Shown here piece after piece: positions 33,796 to 41,191 of a DNA stretch of 64,000 bases. The notes beneath the pieces are model-generated. The model was given only the letters and a program-made list of their open reading frames with translations, searched no databases and was not told the DNA's origin. Made by a program: the position numbers and the translations under genes. Source of the stretch: JANQPA01 sp964548175 (lineage in GTDB: Bacteria; Bacteroidota; Bacteroidia; Chitinophagales; Saprospiraceae); the NCBI GenBank assembly GCA_964548175.1, contig CAZJQS010000021.1, forward strand, positions 1-64,000. The letters run 5' to 3'. Position 1 is the first letter of the stretch; each line of letters begins with the position of its first letter.

Positions 33796-34881
33796 TTAAT
33801 TTTTTGATACACTTTTCTCCAATCCCATTTCTTCCCCATAATACTCCAAATACCAGGTTACAAAACGCTCTAGTCCCTTCCTCAGTGGCGTATTCGGCTG
33901 ATAATCAAAATCTTCCTGCAGGCTGCTGACATCTGCAAAGGTCGACTCCACATCGCCGGGCTGCATGGGCAGCATTTCTTTTTGGGCTTCTTTGCCGAGG
34001 ATGTCTTCTATAGTCGAGATGAAGGTCATCAGCTCGGTCGGCTGGTTGTTGCCGATGTTGTAGATCCGGTAGGGGGCCGAGGAACTGGCCGGATCCGGGT
34101 GCTCGCCCGTCCACCGGTCATTGGCTTTGGGTGGGTGGGGGAGGATGTTGAGGACGCCTTCGATGATGTCGTCGATATAGGTGAAGTCGCGGCTCATCTG
34201 GCCGTGATTGAAGACTTTGATGGGTTTGTCTTGTAAAATGGCGTTGGTAAAGAGGAAATAGGCCATGTCGGGCCGTCCCCAGGGGCCGTAGACGGTAAAA
34301 AAGCGGAGCCCGGTGGTGGGTAGTCCGAACAAATGGCTGTAGGTGTGGGCCATGAGTTCGTTGCTTTTTTTGGTGGCGGCGTAGAGCGACACGGGGTGGT
34401 CGACGTTGTCGCCGGTGCTGAAGGGGACTTTCCGGTTCAGTCCGTATACGCTGGAGCTGCTGGCGTAGACGAGGTGCTGGACGGGGTATTGCCGGCAGCA
34501 TTCCAGGATGTTGGCGAAGCCGGTGATGTTGCTGTTGATGTAGGCTTTGGGGTTTTTGATGCTGTAGCGTACGCCGGCCTGGGCGGCCAGGTGGCAGACG
34601 AGGTCGAATTGTTCGTCGCGGAAGATCTTGTCGAGGGCTTGCATGTCTTCCAGGCGGACTTGTATAAAGCGGTAGTTGGGGTTCAACTGGCTTTCGACGG
34701 TTTCTTTGTAGGCGACAAAGCGGCGGTTGATGCCGGCGCTTTCGAGCCGGTCGATCTTGAGGCTGACGTCGTAGTAGTTGTTGATGCTGTCGAGGCCGAC
34801 GACTTCGTGGCCTTCGTCGAGTAGTCGCTGCACGAGGTGGTAGCCGATGAATCCTGCTGTTCCGGTGACTAGTATTTTCAT
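33796..34881 (-). CDS. UDP-glucuronate 4-epimerase
   Basis: The 361-residue SDR epimerase probably interconverts UDP-glucuronate and UDP-galacturonate. NAD binding is by TGTAGFIGYHLV. The segment DSINNYYDVSLKIDRL is characteristic of UDP-glucuronate 4-epimerases. The active site has SSSSVYGLNRKVPF and the Y-xxx-K of SLYAATKKSNELMAH, followed by RFFTVYGPWGRPDMA. No UDP-glucose dehydrogenase that would make UDP-GlcA is in the window. An alternative is epimerisation of an N-acetylated uronate made by the dehydrogenase at 37498-38793. It is G+C-rich. Confidence 0.9.
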   Translation of the reverse strand: MKILVTGTAGFIGYHLVQRLLDEGHEVVGLDSINNYYDVSLKIDRLESAGINRRFVAYKETVESQLNPNYRFIQVRLEDMQALDKIFRDEQFDLVCHLAAQAGVRYSIKNPKAYINSNITGFANILECCRQYPVQHLVYASSSSVYGLNRKVPFSTGDNVDHPVSLYAATKKSNELMAHTYSHLFGLPTTGLRFFTVYGPWGRPDMAYFLFTNAILQDKPIKVFNHGQMSRDFTYIDDIIEGVLNILPHPPKANDRWTGEHPDPASSSAPYRIYNIGNNQPTELMTFISTIEDILGKEAQKEMLPMQPGDVESTFADVSSLQEDFDYQPNTPLRKGLERFVTWYLEYYGEEMGLEKSVSKN

Positions 34882-34893
34882 TTTTTGTTAGTG

Positions 34894-35069
34894 GCAGTCT
34901 CCGACTGCGGTGCTTGGTTTTTCCAGTCTCTGACTGGTGTTTCGATCTTTGACTTGAGAAATGCTTGTAGAGTCTTTAACTACTGCTGTATTGCTTTTTA
35001 ATTGCTCTTTTGTTTGTAGAAATAGCAGTCAGAGACTGCTGGATTGTGGTAGGTCAGTCGGAGACTGAC
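34894..35069. repeat. Four AGTC-NNN-GACT hairpins
   Basis: Four short perfect hairpins share the core AGTC-NNN-GACT with different outer bases: GCAGTC-TCC-GACTGC (34894-34908), CCAGTC-TCT-GACTGG (34923-34937), AGCAGTC-AGA-GACTGCT (35024-35040) and GTCAGTC-GGA-GACTGAC (35053-35069). A half copy follows. Two more lie on the other side of rmlA (36365-36411). The outer bases change in pairs, so the stem is kept. Confidence 0.8.
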
Positions 35070-35127
35070 ACCAACCAGAGACTGACACCAACCTGAGGCA
35101 GCCTCCAAATAATGCAAAATATTATTC

Positions 35128-35334
35128 TAACGTAAGTTCGGAGATTTCCCTTTTGGTAATCAGCCAACTAGCCCCGCTAGGGGCTGAATGTTGGTAGAAA
35201 AAGGGGCAACAACAAAAACCCGTGCCGTAGGTACGGAATATATGACGTACCTACGGCACGCTATCCTTTAATTTCAATTTTTTCTACCAACATTTTGCCC
35301 CTCTGGGGCTTTGGGAATCACCGAACTCACGTTA
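35128..35334. repeat. Nested fold-back element
   Basis: Three pairs of inverted arms are nested. The outer arms are TAACGTAAGTTCGG (35128-35141) against CCGAACTCACGTTA (35321-35334, one mismatch), the latter reaching into the rmlA stop codon. The middle arms are GTTGGTAGAAAAA (35190-35202) against TTTTTCTACCAAC (35279-35291), flanked by GCCCC/GGGGC words. The central arms are CGTGCCGTAGGTAC (35221-35234) against GTACCTACGGCACG (35248-35261), perfect. No coding frame. Confidence 0.8.
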
Positions 35335-36192
35335 TTCTATTAAATCGAGCAAATACTGTCCATACCCGCTTTTCAGCAGGGGTTGGGCGATTTGTTCCAG
35401 TTTTTTGGAGTTGATGAACCCCTTTCTGTAAGCCACTTCCTCGGGGCAGCCGATCTTCAGGCCCTGGCGGTTTTCGATGGCCTGGATGAAATTGGAGGCC
35501 TGCATCAGGGAGTCGATGGTGCCGGTGTCGAGCCAGGCGGTGCCGCGTTCGAGGACGCCGACTTTGAGTTTGCCTTCCCGGAGGTAGTGTTTGTTGACGT
35601 CGGTGATCTCCAGTTCTCCGCGGGCGGAGGGTTTGATGGATTTGGCGACTTCGATGACGGAATTATCGTAGAAGTACAGTCCCGGCACGGCGAATTTCGA
35701 TTTGGGCTTCTTGGGTTTTTCTTCTATGGAGATGGCATGGAAGTCTTTGTCGAATTCTACAACGCCGTAGCGCTGTGGGTCGGAGACCTGGTAGGCGAAG
35801 ATGACGCCGCCCAGGGGGTTGTTGTTTTCCATCAGGGTTTGTTCAAGGCCGGCCCCGTAGAAGATGTTGTCGCCCAGGATGAGGGCTACTTTTTCGGAGC
35901 CCAGGAAGGATTCTCCCAGGATAAACGCCTGGGCCAGCCCTTCCGGGGCGGGTTGTTCGACATAGTCGAATTCGCAGCCCCACTGGCTGCCGTCCTTCAA
36001 TAGTTCTTTGAACCTGGGTAGGTCTTTCGGGGTCGAGATGATCAGTATTTCCCGGATGTTGGCCATCATGAGGATGGAGAGGGGATAGTAGATCATGGGC
36101 TTGTCATACACCGGCATCAGTTGCTTACTTACCGCCAGGGTTAGTGGAAATAGTCTGGTGCCGAGCCCGCCTGCGAGTATGATGCCTTTCAT
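35332..36192 (-). CDS. rfbA: Glucose-1-phosphate thymidylyltransferase (RmlA)
   Basis: The 286-residue enzyme joins dTTP and glucose-1-phosphate to give dTDP-glucose, entry to dTDP-rhamnose and other deoxysugars. Typical segments are the nucleotide loop LAGGLGTRLFPLT, DKPMIYYPLSILMMA and LILGDNIFYGAGLEQTL. FAYQVSDPQRYGVVEFD, IEEKPKKPKSKFAVPGLYFYD and RGTAWLDTGTIDSLMQAS follow. The length is normal. Partner genes rmlB, rmlC and rmlD are absent from the window and must lie elsewhere if the pathway is complete. Hairpin repeats flank the gene on both sides. Confidence 0.96.
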   Translation of the reverse strand: MKGIILAGGLGTRLFPLTLAVSKQLMPVYDKPMIYYPLSILMMANIREILIISTPKDLPRFKELLKDGSQWGCEFDYVEQPAPEGLAQAFILGESFLGSEKVALILGDNIFYGAGLEQTLMENNNPLGGVIFAYQVSDPQRYGVVEFDKDFHAISIEEKPKKPKSKFAVPGLYFYDNSVIEVAKSIKPSARGELEITDVNKHYLREGKLKVGVLERGTAWLDTGTIDSLMQASNFIQAIENRQGLKIGCPEEVAYRKGFINSKKLEQIAQPLLKSGYGQYLLDLIE

Positions 36193-36911
36193 TGGATGTT
36201 GGTGCTTAGATGTTGGATAGCTTGTCCCGCTGGAAGCGGGATTGGATGTTGGATGTTAGATAGCTTGTCCCGCTGGAAGTGGGATTGGATAGCCTGTCCC
36301 GCTGGAAGTTTTCCCAATACCCACTACCCACTACCCAAAAGTGTTTTGCTGAAGAAGAAGGGTTGGCAGTCAGAGACTGCCTTTAACTCTGGCTGGCAGT
36401 CAGAGACTGCCGCCAACTTTGTCTTCAACTCTGGCTGTCCCAATACCCACTACCCAATACCCAATACCCAAAACATGGCTTCGCCGACGAAAAGTCGAGG
36501 GACTTTCCGGACACTTAAACCGGTCTAGGAAATCAGACAGCACTATGTCAGTGTTCTCTGGTATTGATGTCAGCCCTTATTTGGAAGGCTGTTATCAAAA
36601 ATCATTACAATATGGGATGCAATAACATCGAAAAACGCTGTTTTCAGGCTGTTATTGTATCCGTAACCTTGTTGAGCTTATTTTATTTACCCCCAGGCTA
36701 GAACGTTGTAAACTAATGTATGGCATTTTTATTTACCGCCAAGAGACACTAAAACTTAGCGCCCTTTGCGGTGATGCCATCCCATTATGATTGGGATTAA
36801 ATTTCAATGTTCTCGCCTACAGCTCAATAAAATAATTTCAATTCAGTTGATTTTGTAGAAGCGCTCTAAATCTTTGAAGGGGAACCAATCCCCAATAAGC
36901 TCAAATCATCA
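36193..36911. other. Long non-coding region between upxY and rfbA, with hairpins
   Basis: This 719-base stretch follows the antiterminator gene on the transcript. It holds three TCCCGCT-GGA-AGCGGGA hairpin copies (36225-36241 perfect, 36268-36284 with one G-T pair, and a decayed one from 36297). It also has runs of CCCAATACCC/CCACTACCC words (36312-36340 and 36432-36471), two GGCAGTC-AGA-GACTGCC hairpins (36365-36381, 36395-36411) and an ACCGC-repeat pair (36732-36772). I found no convincing gene. It could hold internal promoter or RNA signals for the antiterminator, which is inference. Confidence 0.6.
36732..36772. repeat. ACCGC repeat, facing pair
   Basis: TTTACCGCCAAGAGACACTA is followed by TTAGCGCCCTTTGCGGT, a forward and an inverted half of the family seen at 1-85, together able to form a hairpin. 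It sits in the non-coding region downstream of upxY. Confidence 0.7.
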
Positions 36912-37460
36912 TCATTGTTTCGGCACCCTCCTCAAAATCTTCGGATCGACCTGCAGGAAGAGGTCGTATCCCAGTTGTTCGAGGGAGATGACGAAATTTT
37001 TATCGTTTTTCTGTTCGACCAGTTGTCCTTTCATGCCGAACAGGCGGCCGGAAGCGATCTCGACCCAGTCGCCTTTTTGCAGGGGCTGGCGTTCGACGAC
37101 TTCCATGTTGAGTTTTTCACCCACCACTTGCCGGAGGATATTGATCTCTTCCTCAGGGATGGAGATCAGGTCTTTGGCGACCCGGACGAATTTGACGACG
37201 TCGGGATCTTCCAGCACCGGAACATACTGGTTTTTTACGATTTTGACAAACACATAGCAGCTGATCAGAGGTAGCTCCAGGTGTTTGATCTTGCTGGTGT
37301 AATAGCGGGTCACTTTTTGCAGCGGCAAAAAAGTATGGATGCCTTTTTGCTCCAGCCGTTTTTTGACCATTTTTTCCCTTTTGTATCCGGTATAAACGGC
37401 GAACCACTTGGCTTCTTCTTCACTGAGGTGATTGATTTCGCTAGGTAACTTAGTTGACAT
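36912..37460 (-). CDS. UpxY/NusG-family transcription antiterminator
   Basis: The 182-residue protein is a specialised NusG paralogue. The N-terminal NGN domain reads AKWFAVYTGYKREKMVKKRLEQKG, then FLPLQKVTRYYTSKIKHLELPL and the strand SCYVFVKI. The C-terminal KOW segment is GDWVEIASGRLFGMKGQLVEQ. In Bacteroides, UpxY proteins load onto RNA polymerase at their own capsule operon and prevent early termination. Here it would allow reading through a minus-strand locus that continues for 36 kb. It is not the first gene: wbpA, wbpE, the oxidase and the regulator lie upstream, followed by a 719-base untranslated stretch after it. Confidence 0.93.
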   Translation of the reverse strand: MSTKLPSEINHLSEEEAKWFAVYTGYKREKMVKKRLEQKGIHTFLPLQKVTRYYTSKIKHLELPLISCYVFVKIVKNQYVPVLEDPDVVKFVRVAKDLISIPEEEINILRQVVGEKLNMEVVERQPLQKGDWVEIASGRLFGMKGQLVEQKNDKNFVISLEQLGYDLFLQVDPKILRRVPKQ

Positions 37461-37497
37461 AGGATTATAATGTTTTGATAGGGGTTTATGGAAAAAA

Positions 37498-38793
37498 TTA
37501 CAATCGCCAGTACATCATGCCGATGTCTTCTTTTGGTCTTTCGTAAATGCCTTTAATGTCCAGCAATACGGGTTCTTCCTTCATGATGGATTTGTAGTAG
37601 CCAAAATCCAGGTCCCGGTATTCTATATGGCTAACGGCCACGATGACGGCGTCGTAATCGTCGGACGGCTGGTCGATCAGTGTCAGTCCGTATTCATGGG
37701 CGACTTCATTGGGCGATGCGTAGGGGTCGGTCACGTGGACGTTGATGGAGAACTGCATCAATTCGCGGATCAGGTCGGCGACTTTAGAGTTCCGGATGTC
37801 CGATACGTTTTCTTTGAAGGTGACGCCCATGACGAGGATCTTGCTGTTGCCGGGGCTTTTGCCTCTCTGTATGAGGATCTGGGCCAGTTTTTTGGCGATG
37901 AAGGACGGCATGCTGTCGTTAATGCGTCTTCCGCTCAGGATGACCTGGGGGTCATAGCCGATCTGTTTGGATTTATGCAGCAGGTAGTAGGGGTCGACGC
38001 TAATGCAGTGGCCGCCTACGAGGCCCGGGTAGAATTTGAGGAAGTTCCATTTGGTGCCGGCGGCTTCGAGTACTTCCTGGGTGTCGATGCCGAGTTTGTC
38101 GAAAATGATGGACAGCTCGTTCATCAGGGAGATGTTGAGGTCACGCTGGGTATTTTCGATGACTTTGGCGGCTTCGGCCACTTTGATGGACGGGGCCTTG
38201 TGGATGCCTGCGGTGATGACTGTTCCGTATATTTTAGCAATGTTGTCCACCGCTTCTTCGTCGCAGCCGGAGACGACCTTGACGATGGTTTCCAGGGTGC
38301 GGACCTTGTCGCCCGGCACGATGCGCTCGGGGGAATAGCCGATCTTGAAATCTTCACAGACTTTAAGGCCGGACAATTTTTCCAGGATCGGCTGGCAGTC
38401 TTCTTCGGTGCAACCCGGGTAGACGGTGGATTCGTAGATGACGTAGTCTCCGCGCTTCAGGTACTGTCCGATGGTCTCGGATGCTTTAAAGACGGGGGTC
38501 AGGTTAGGCACTTTGTGTTCGTCCACTGGTGTTGGGACGGCCACGATATGGAAGTGCGCCTGTTTGAGGTCTTCCGGATTAGAAGTAAAAAGGATGTCTG
38601 TATTTTCAAAAGCCCCGTTGTCCAGTTCTTTAGAAGGATCGATGCCCTTCTTCATCATAGCTACTCTGCTTTCATTGATGTCAAAACCGATGACGCTGAA
38701 GTGCCGGGCGAGTTCCAGCGCCAGGGGAAGGCCTACATAACCCAGCCCGGTTACGGAGATCTTTTTGTGTTTGTCGAGTAGTTGTTGGTGCAC
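37498..38793 (-). CDS. wbpA: UDP-N-acetylhexosamine 6-dehydrogenase (WbpA/TviB-like)
   Basis: The 431-residue nucleotide-sugar dehydrogenase oxidises C6 of a UDP-N-acetylhexosamine to the uronate with two NAD. It has the Rossmann GLGYVG (residues 16-21), YESTVYPGCTEEDC near 120-133, the lysine of VAEAAKVIENTQRDLNI (K210) and the catalytic C263 in GLVGGHCISVDPYYL. The YSPERIVPGDK segment is characteristic of the WbpA/TviB/WbpO branch. With WbpB, WbpE and WbpD in the same locus it is best read as WbpA, acting on UDP-GlcNAc; WbpO-type activity on UDP-GalNAc cannot be excluded. Confidence 0.93.
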   Translation of the reverse strand: MHQQLLDKHKKISVTGLGYVGLPLALELARHFSVIGFDINESRVAMMKKGIDPSKELDNGAFENTDILFTSNPEDLKQAHFHIVAVPTPVDEHKVPNLTPVFKASETIGQYLKRGDYVIYESTVYPGCTEEDCQPILEKLSGLKVCEDFKIGYSPERIVPGDKVRTLETIVKVVSGCDEEAVDNIAKIYGTVITAGIHKAPSIKVAEAAKVIENTQRDLNISLMNELSIIFDKLGIDTQEVLEAAGTKWNFLKFYPGLVGGHCISVDPYYLLHKSKQIGYDPQVILSGRRINDSMPSFIAKKLAQILIQRGKSPGNSKILVMGVTFKENVSDIRNSKVADLIRELMQFSINVHVTDPYASPNEVAHEYGLTLIDQPSDDYDAVIVAVSHIEYRDLDFGYYKSIMKEEPVLLDIKGIYERPKEDIGMMYWRL

Positions 38794-38830
38794 GTTAGTG
38801 GTTTTTAGTTGTTAGTTGGTTGATGGTTGT

Positions 38831-39958
38831 TTATTTAAAAAAAGCTTTCACGTTATCGGCGATATAGTTCAGCATTTCATCGGTCAGTTCGGTATGCATA
38901 GGCAGTGAGATGACGTTTTTGCACAATTCGTCAGTCACCGGCAGTTTATCGATCCCGTTAGCGTAAGATTTGAAGGCTTCCTGTTCATAAAGGGGGACGG
39001 GGTAATAGATCATAGAAGGGATGCCTTTTTCCTGCAGGTAATTCTGAAGGCTGTTTCTGTTGCCGTCGAGGACTTGCAATGTATATTGGTGAAAGACGTG
39101 GGTGGAGAAGGGACTTCTCACGGGGGTTTTCAATTGAGGCGTATCGGCGAAAGCCTGGTCGTAGAAGTCGGCCGCTTTGCGGCGGGCGGCGGCGAATTCA
39201 TCCAGGTGGCTCAGTTTGATGTTCAGGATGGCGGCCTGGATAGAATCCAGTCGGGAGTTAACGCCTACGTACTTGTGGTAGTAGCGTTTGTTTTGGCCAT
39301 GGTTGGCCACCATTCTGAGCATATTGGCCAGCTCGTCATTATTGGTGTAAATGGCTCCTCCGTCCCCGAAGGCGCCCAGGTTTTTAGATGGATAGAAGGA
39401 GGTGCATCCGATGTCACCGATCGTTCCTGTTTTTTGCATATGGCCGTCACTAAACTTGTAATCTGCACCGATTGCTTGTGCATTATCTTCTACGACAAAA
39501 AGCTCGTGTTGTTTCGCCAATTGCAGGATAGGTTCAAAATCGCAGCTTTGCCCGAAGAGGTTGACGGGAACGATGGCTTTGGTGCTGGGGGTAATGGCTT
39601 TTTCGATGATTTCTGCTGTGATATTAAAGGTATCGGGGTCGACGTCCACCATTACCGGTTTGAGGTGGAGCAGGGCGATGACTTCGGCGGTGGATACGTA
39701 GGTGAAGGCGGGGACGATCACTTCATCGCCGGGTTTCAGGCCGAGGGCCATAAAGGCGATCTGCAGGGCGTCGGTGCCGTTGGCGCAGGGGATGACGTGT
39801 TTGGCGTCCAGGTATTTTTCCATGGAGGCCTGGAATGCTTTTACGGCCGGCCCGTTGATGTAGGCAGTGGAGTTTAGAACGTCGATAACGGCTTGCTGGA
39901 TCTCTTCTTCATATCGTTGATACTGGGTTTTCAGATCAACCATCTGTATATTTTGCAT
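38831..39958 (-). CDS. wbpE: UDP-3-keto-GlcNAcA aminotransferase (WbpE-like)
   Basis: A 375-residue DegT/DnrJ/EryC1/StrS PLP enzyme. It transfers an amino group from glutamate to the 3-keto sugar made by WbpB. The N-terminus IQMVDLKTQYQRYEEEI is the WbpE/WlbC form. The PLP-phosphate site is ANGTDALQIA, the pyridine-nitrogen Asp is D158 in VVEDNAQAIGA, and the Schiff-base Lys is K192 in SFYPSKNLGAFGDGG. Length and motifs are normal. The 2-oxoglutarate it releases is the co-substrate that characterised WbpB enzymes reduce, and the next gene upstream encodes a 2-hydroxyglutarate oxidase. Confidence 0.94.
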   Translation of the reverse strand: MQNIQMVDLKTQYQRYEEEIQQAVIDVLNSTAYINGPAVKAFQASMEKYLDAKHVIPCANGTDALQIAFMALGLKPGDEVIVPAFTYVSTAEVIALLHLKPVMVDVDPDTFNITAEIIEKAITPSTKAIVPVNLFGQSCDFEPILQLAKQHELFVVEDNAQAIGADYKFSDGHMQKTGTIGDIGCTSFYPSKNLGAFGDGGAIYTNNDELANMLRMVANHGQNKRYYHKYVGVNSRLDSIQAAILNIKLSHLDEFAAARRKAADFYDQAFADTPQLKTPVRSPFSTHVFHQYTLQVLDGNRNSLQNYLQEKGIPSMIYYPVPLYEQEAFKSYANGIDKLPVTDELCKNVISLPMHTELTDEMLNYIADNVKAFFK

Positions 39959-39962
39959 TGAT

Positions 39963-41189
39963 TTACGTTTTTATTTGCTTTTTGATGTATTCTTTTATGT
40001 GTTGCTGGGCTTTTTCGGCTATGGTCAGTCCGATCGACAGCGAAGAGGTAGCTGCGGGGGAAGGCGCATTACAGATATTGATGACTCGTTTTCGTTCGAG
40101 TATGAGGTAGTCATCGATGAGTTCGCCTTCCGGTCCGAGGGCCATGGCTCTGACGCCGGCGCCGCCGCGCTGCAGGTCATTCATGCCGACTTCGGGGATG
40201 AGGTGTTGCAGGGCGGTGACGAAGGCGCGTTTGGAATAGGAGCGGTAGAGTTCGTCCAGGCCTTGTCGCCAGTATTTGAGGGCGAGTTTTTGGAAGCCGC
40301 GGTAGGCGAGGGTTTCGGCCAGTTCTCGCCAGTTGATGTCCCAGCGGCTGTATCCTTCACGGCTGAAAGCCAGGACGGCGTTGGGGCCGGCTTCTATGCC
40401 GCCCTTGATCATGCGGGTATAGTGCACGCCCAGGAAGGGGAAATTCGGATTAGGCACTGGATAGATCAGGTTGTTGACGAGGTGGTGTTTATCAGGGGTC
40501 AGTTCGTAATATTCACCGCGGAAGGGAACGATCTTGATCTTAAAGTCCGGCATGGTCATTTTTGCGATGCGATCGGAATACAAGCCGGCGCATCCGATGA
40601 CGAGCCCGGCTTTGACGTCCTGCTGGTTAGTTTGGACAATGGCTTCATTATCCATTACTGTAATACCGAGGACTTTATGGCCCAGGAGCATGTGATGCCC
40701 CCTGGCCCTGATCAGCGCTTCGTATTTCCGGGCCACTTCGCCGTAGTCGACAATGCCGGACTGGGGGACAAAGATGGAGCTGACGGCTTCGACGTGGGGC
40801 TCTATTTCGTGGGTTTCGGCCCTGGAAATTTGCCGGATGCCTTCCAGACCGTTGGCCAGGCCGTGGGTCAGTATCTTGTTCAAAGCAGGAAGTTCTTCAT
40901 TACGGGTGGCGACGATGACCTTGCCGGTGATCTCGTAGGGAATGTCATGCTGTCGGCAGAAATCGAGCAGCAGATGGTATCCGCGGCGGCAGTTAAGGGC
41001 TTTGAGGCTGCCCGGTTTGTAATAGATGCCCGAGTGGATGACGCCGCTGTTGTGCCCGGTCTGGTGGCGGGCTACGCTGGTTTCTTTATCGATCACGGCG
41101 ATGCGCATATCCGGCTGAAGTTCGCTCAGCTGGTAGGCGGCCGCCAGACCTACGATTCCTGCTCCGATGATGCAAATGTCTACTTCCAT
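39963..41189 (-). CDS. lhgO: L-2-hydroxyglutarate oxidase (LhgO-like)
   Basis: The roughly 408-residue FAD-dependent enzyme oxidises L-2-hydroxyglutarate to 2-oxoglutarate. It has the dinucleotide fold CIIGAGIVGLAAAYQL (residues 6-21) and the family segment RHQTGHNSGVIHSGIYYKPG. Other marks are FRGEYYELTPDKHHLVNNLIYPVPNPNFPFLGVH and the C-terminal GAGVRAMALGPEGELIDDYLI, then NICNAPSPAATSSLSIG. I use ATG 41189 (MEVDICIIG); the upstream ATG at 41207 overlaps the regulator gene. Its place between the regulator and wbpE suggests that it removes the 2-hydroxyglutarate made while WbpB recycles its NADH; this link is inference. Confidence 0.9.
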   Translation of the reverse strand: MEVDICIIGAGIVGLAAAYQLSELQPDMRIAVIDKETSVARHQTGHNSGVIHSGIYYKPGSLKALNCRRGYHLLLDFCRQHDIPYEITGKVIVATRNEELPALNKILTHGLANGLEGIRQISRAETHEIEPHVEAVSSIFVPQSGIVDYGEVARKYEALIRARGHHMLLGHKVLGITVMDNEAIVQTNQQDVKAGLVIGCAGLYSDRIAKMTMPDFKIKIVPFRGEYYELTPDKHHLVNNLIYPVPNPNFPFLGVHYTRMIKGGIEAGPNAVLAFSREGYSRWDINWRELAETLAYRGFQKLALKYWRQGLDELYRSYSKRAFVTALQHLIPEVGMNDLQRGGAGVRAMALGPEGELIDDYLILERKRVINICNAPSPAATSSLSIGLTIAEKAQQHIKEYIKKQIKT

Positions 41190-41191
41190 GA

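Noticed and set aside
36432..36471. Telomere-like CCCAATACCC tandem words
   Set aside because: The words are irregular and lie within a non-coding gap; nothing suggests a chromosome end or a replication origin.
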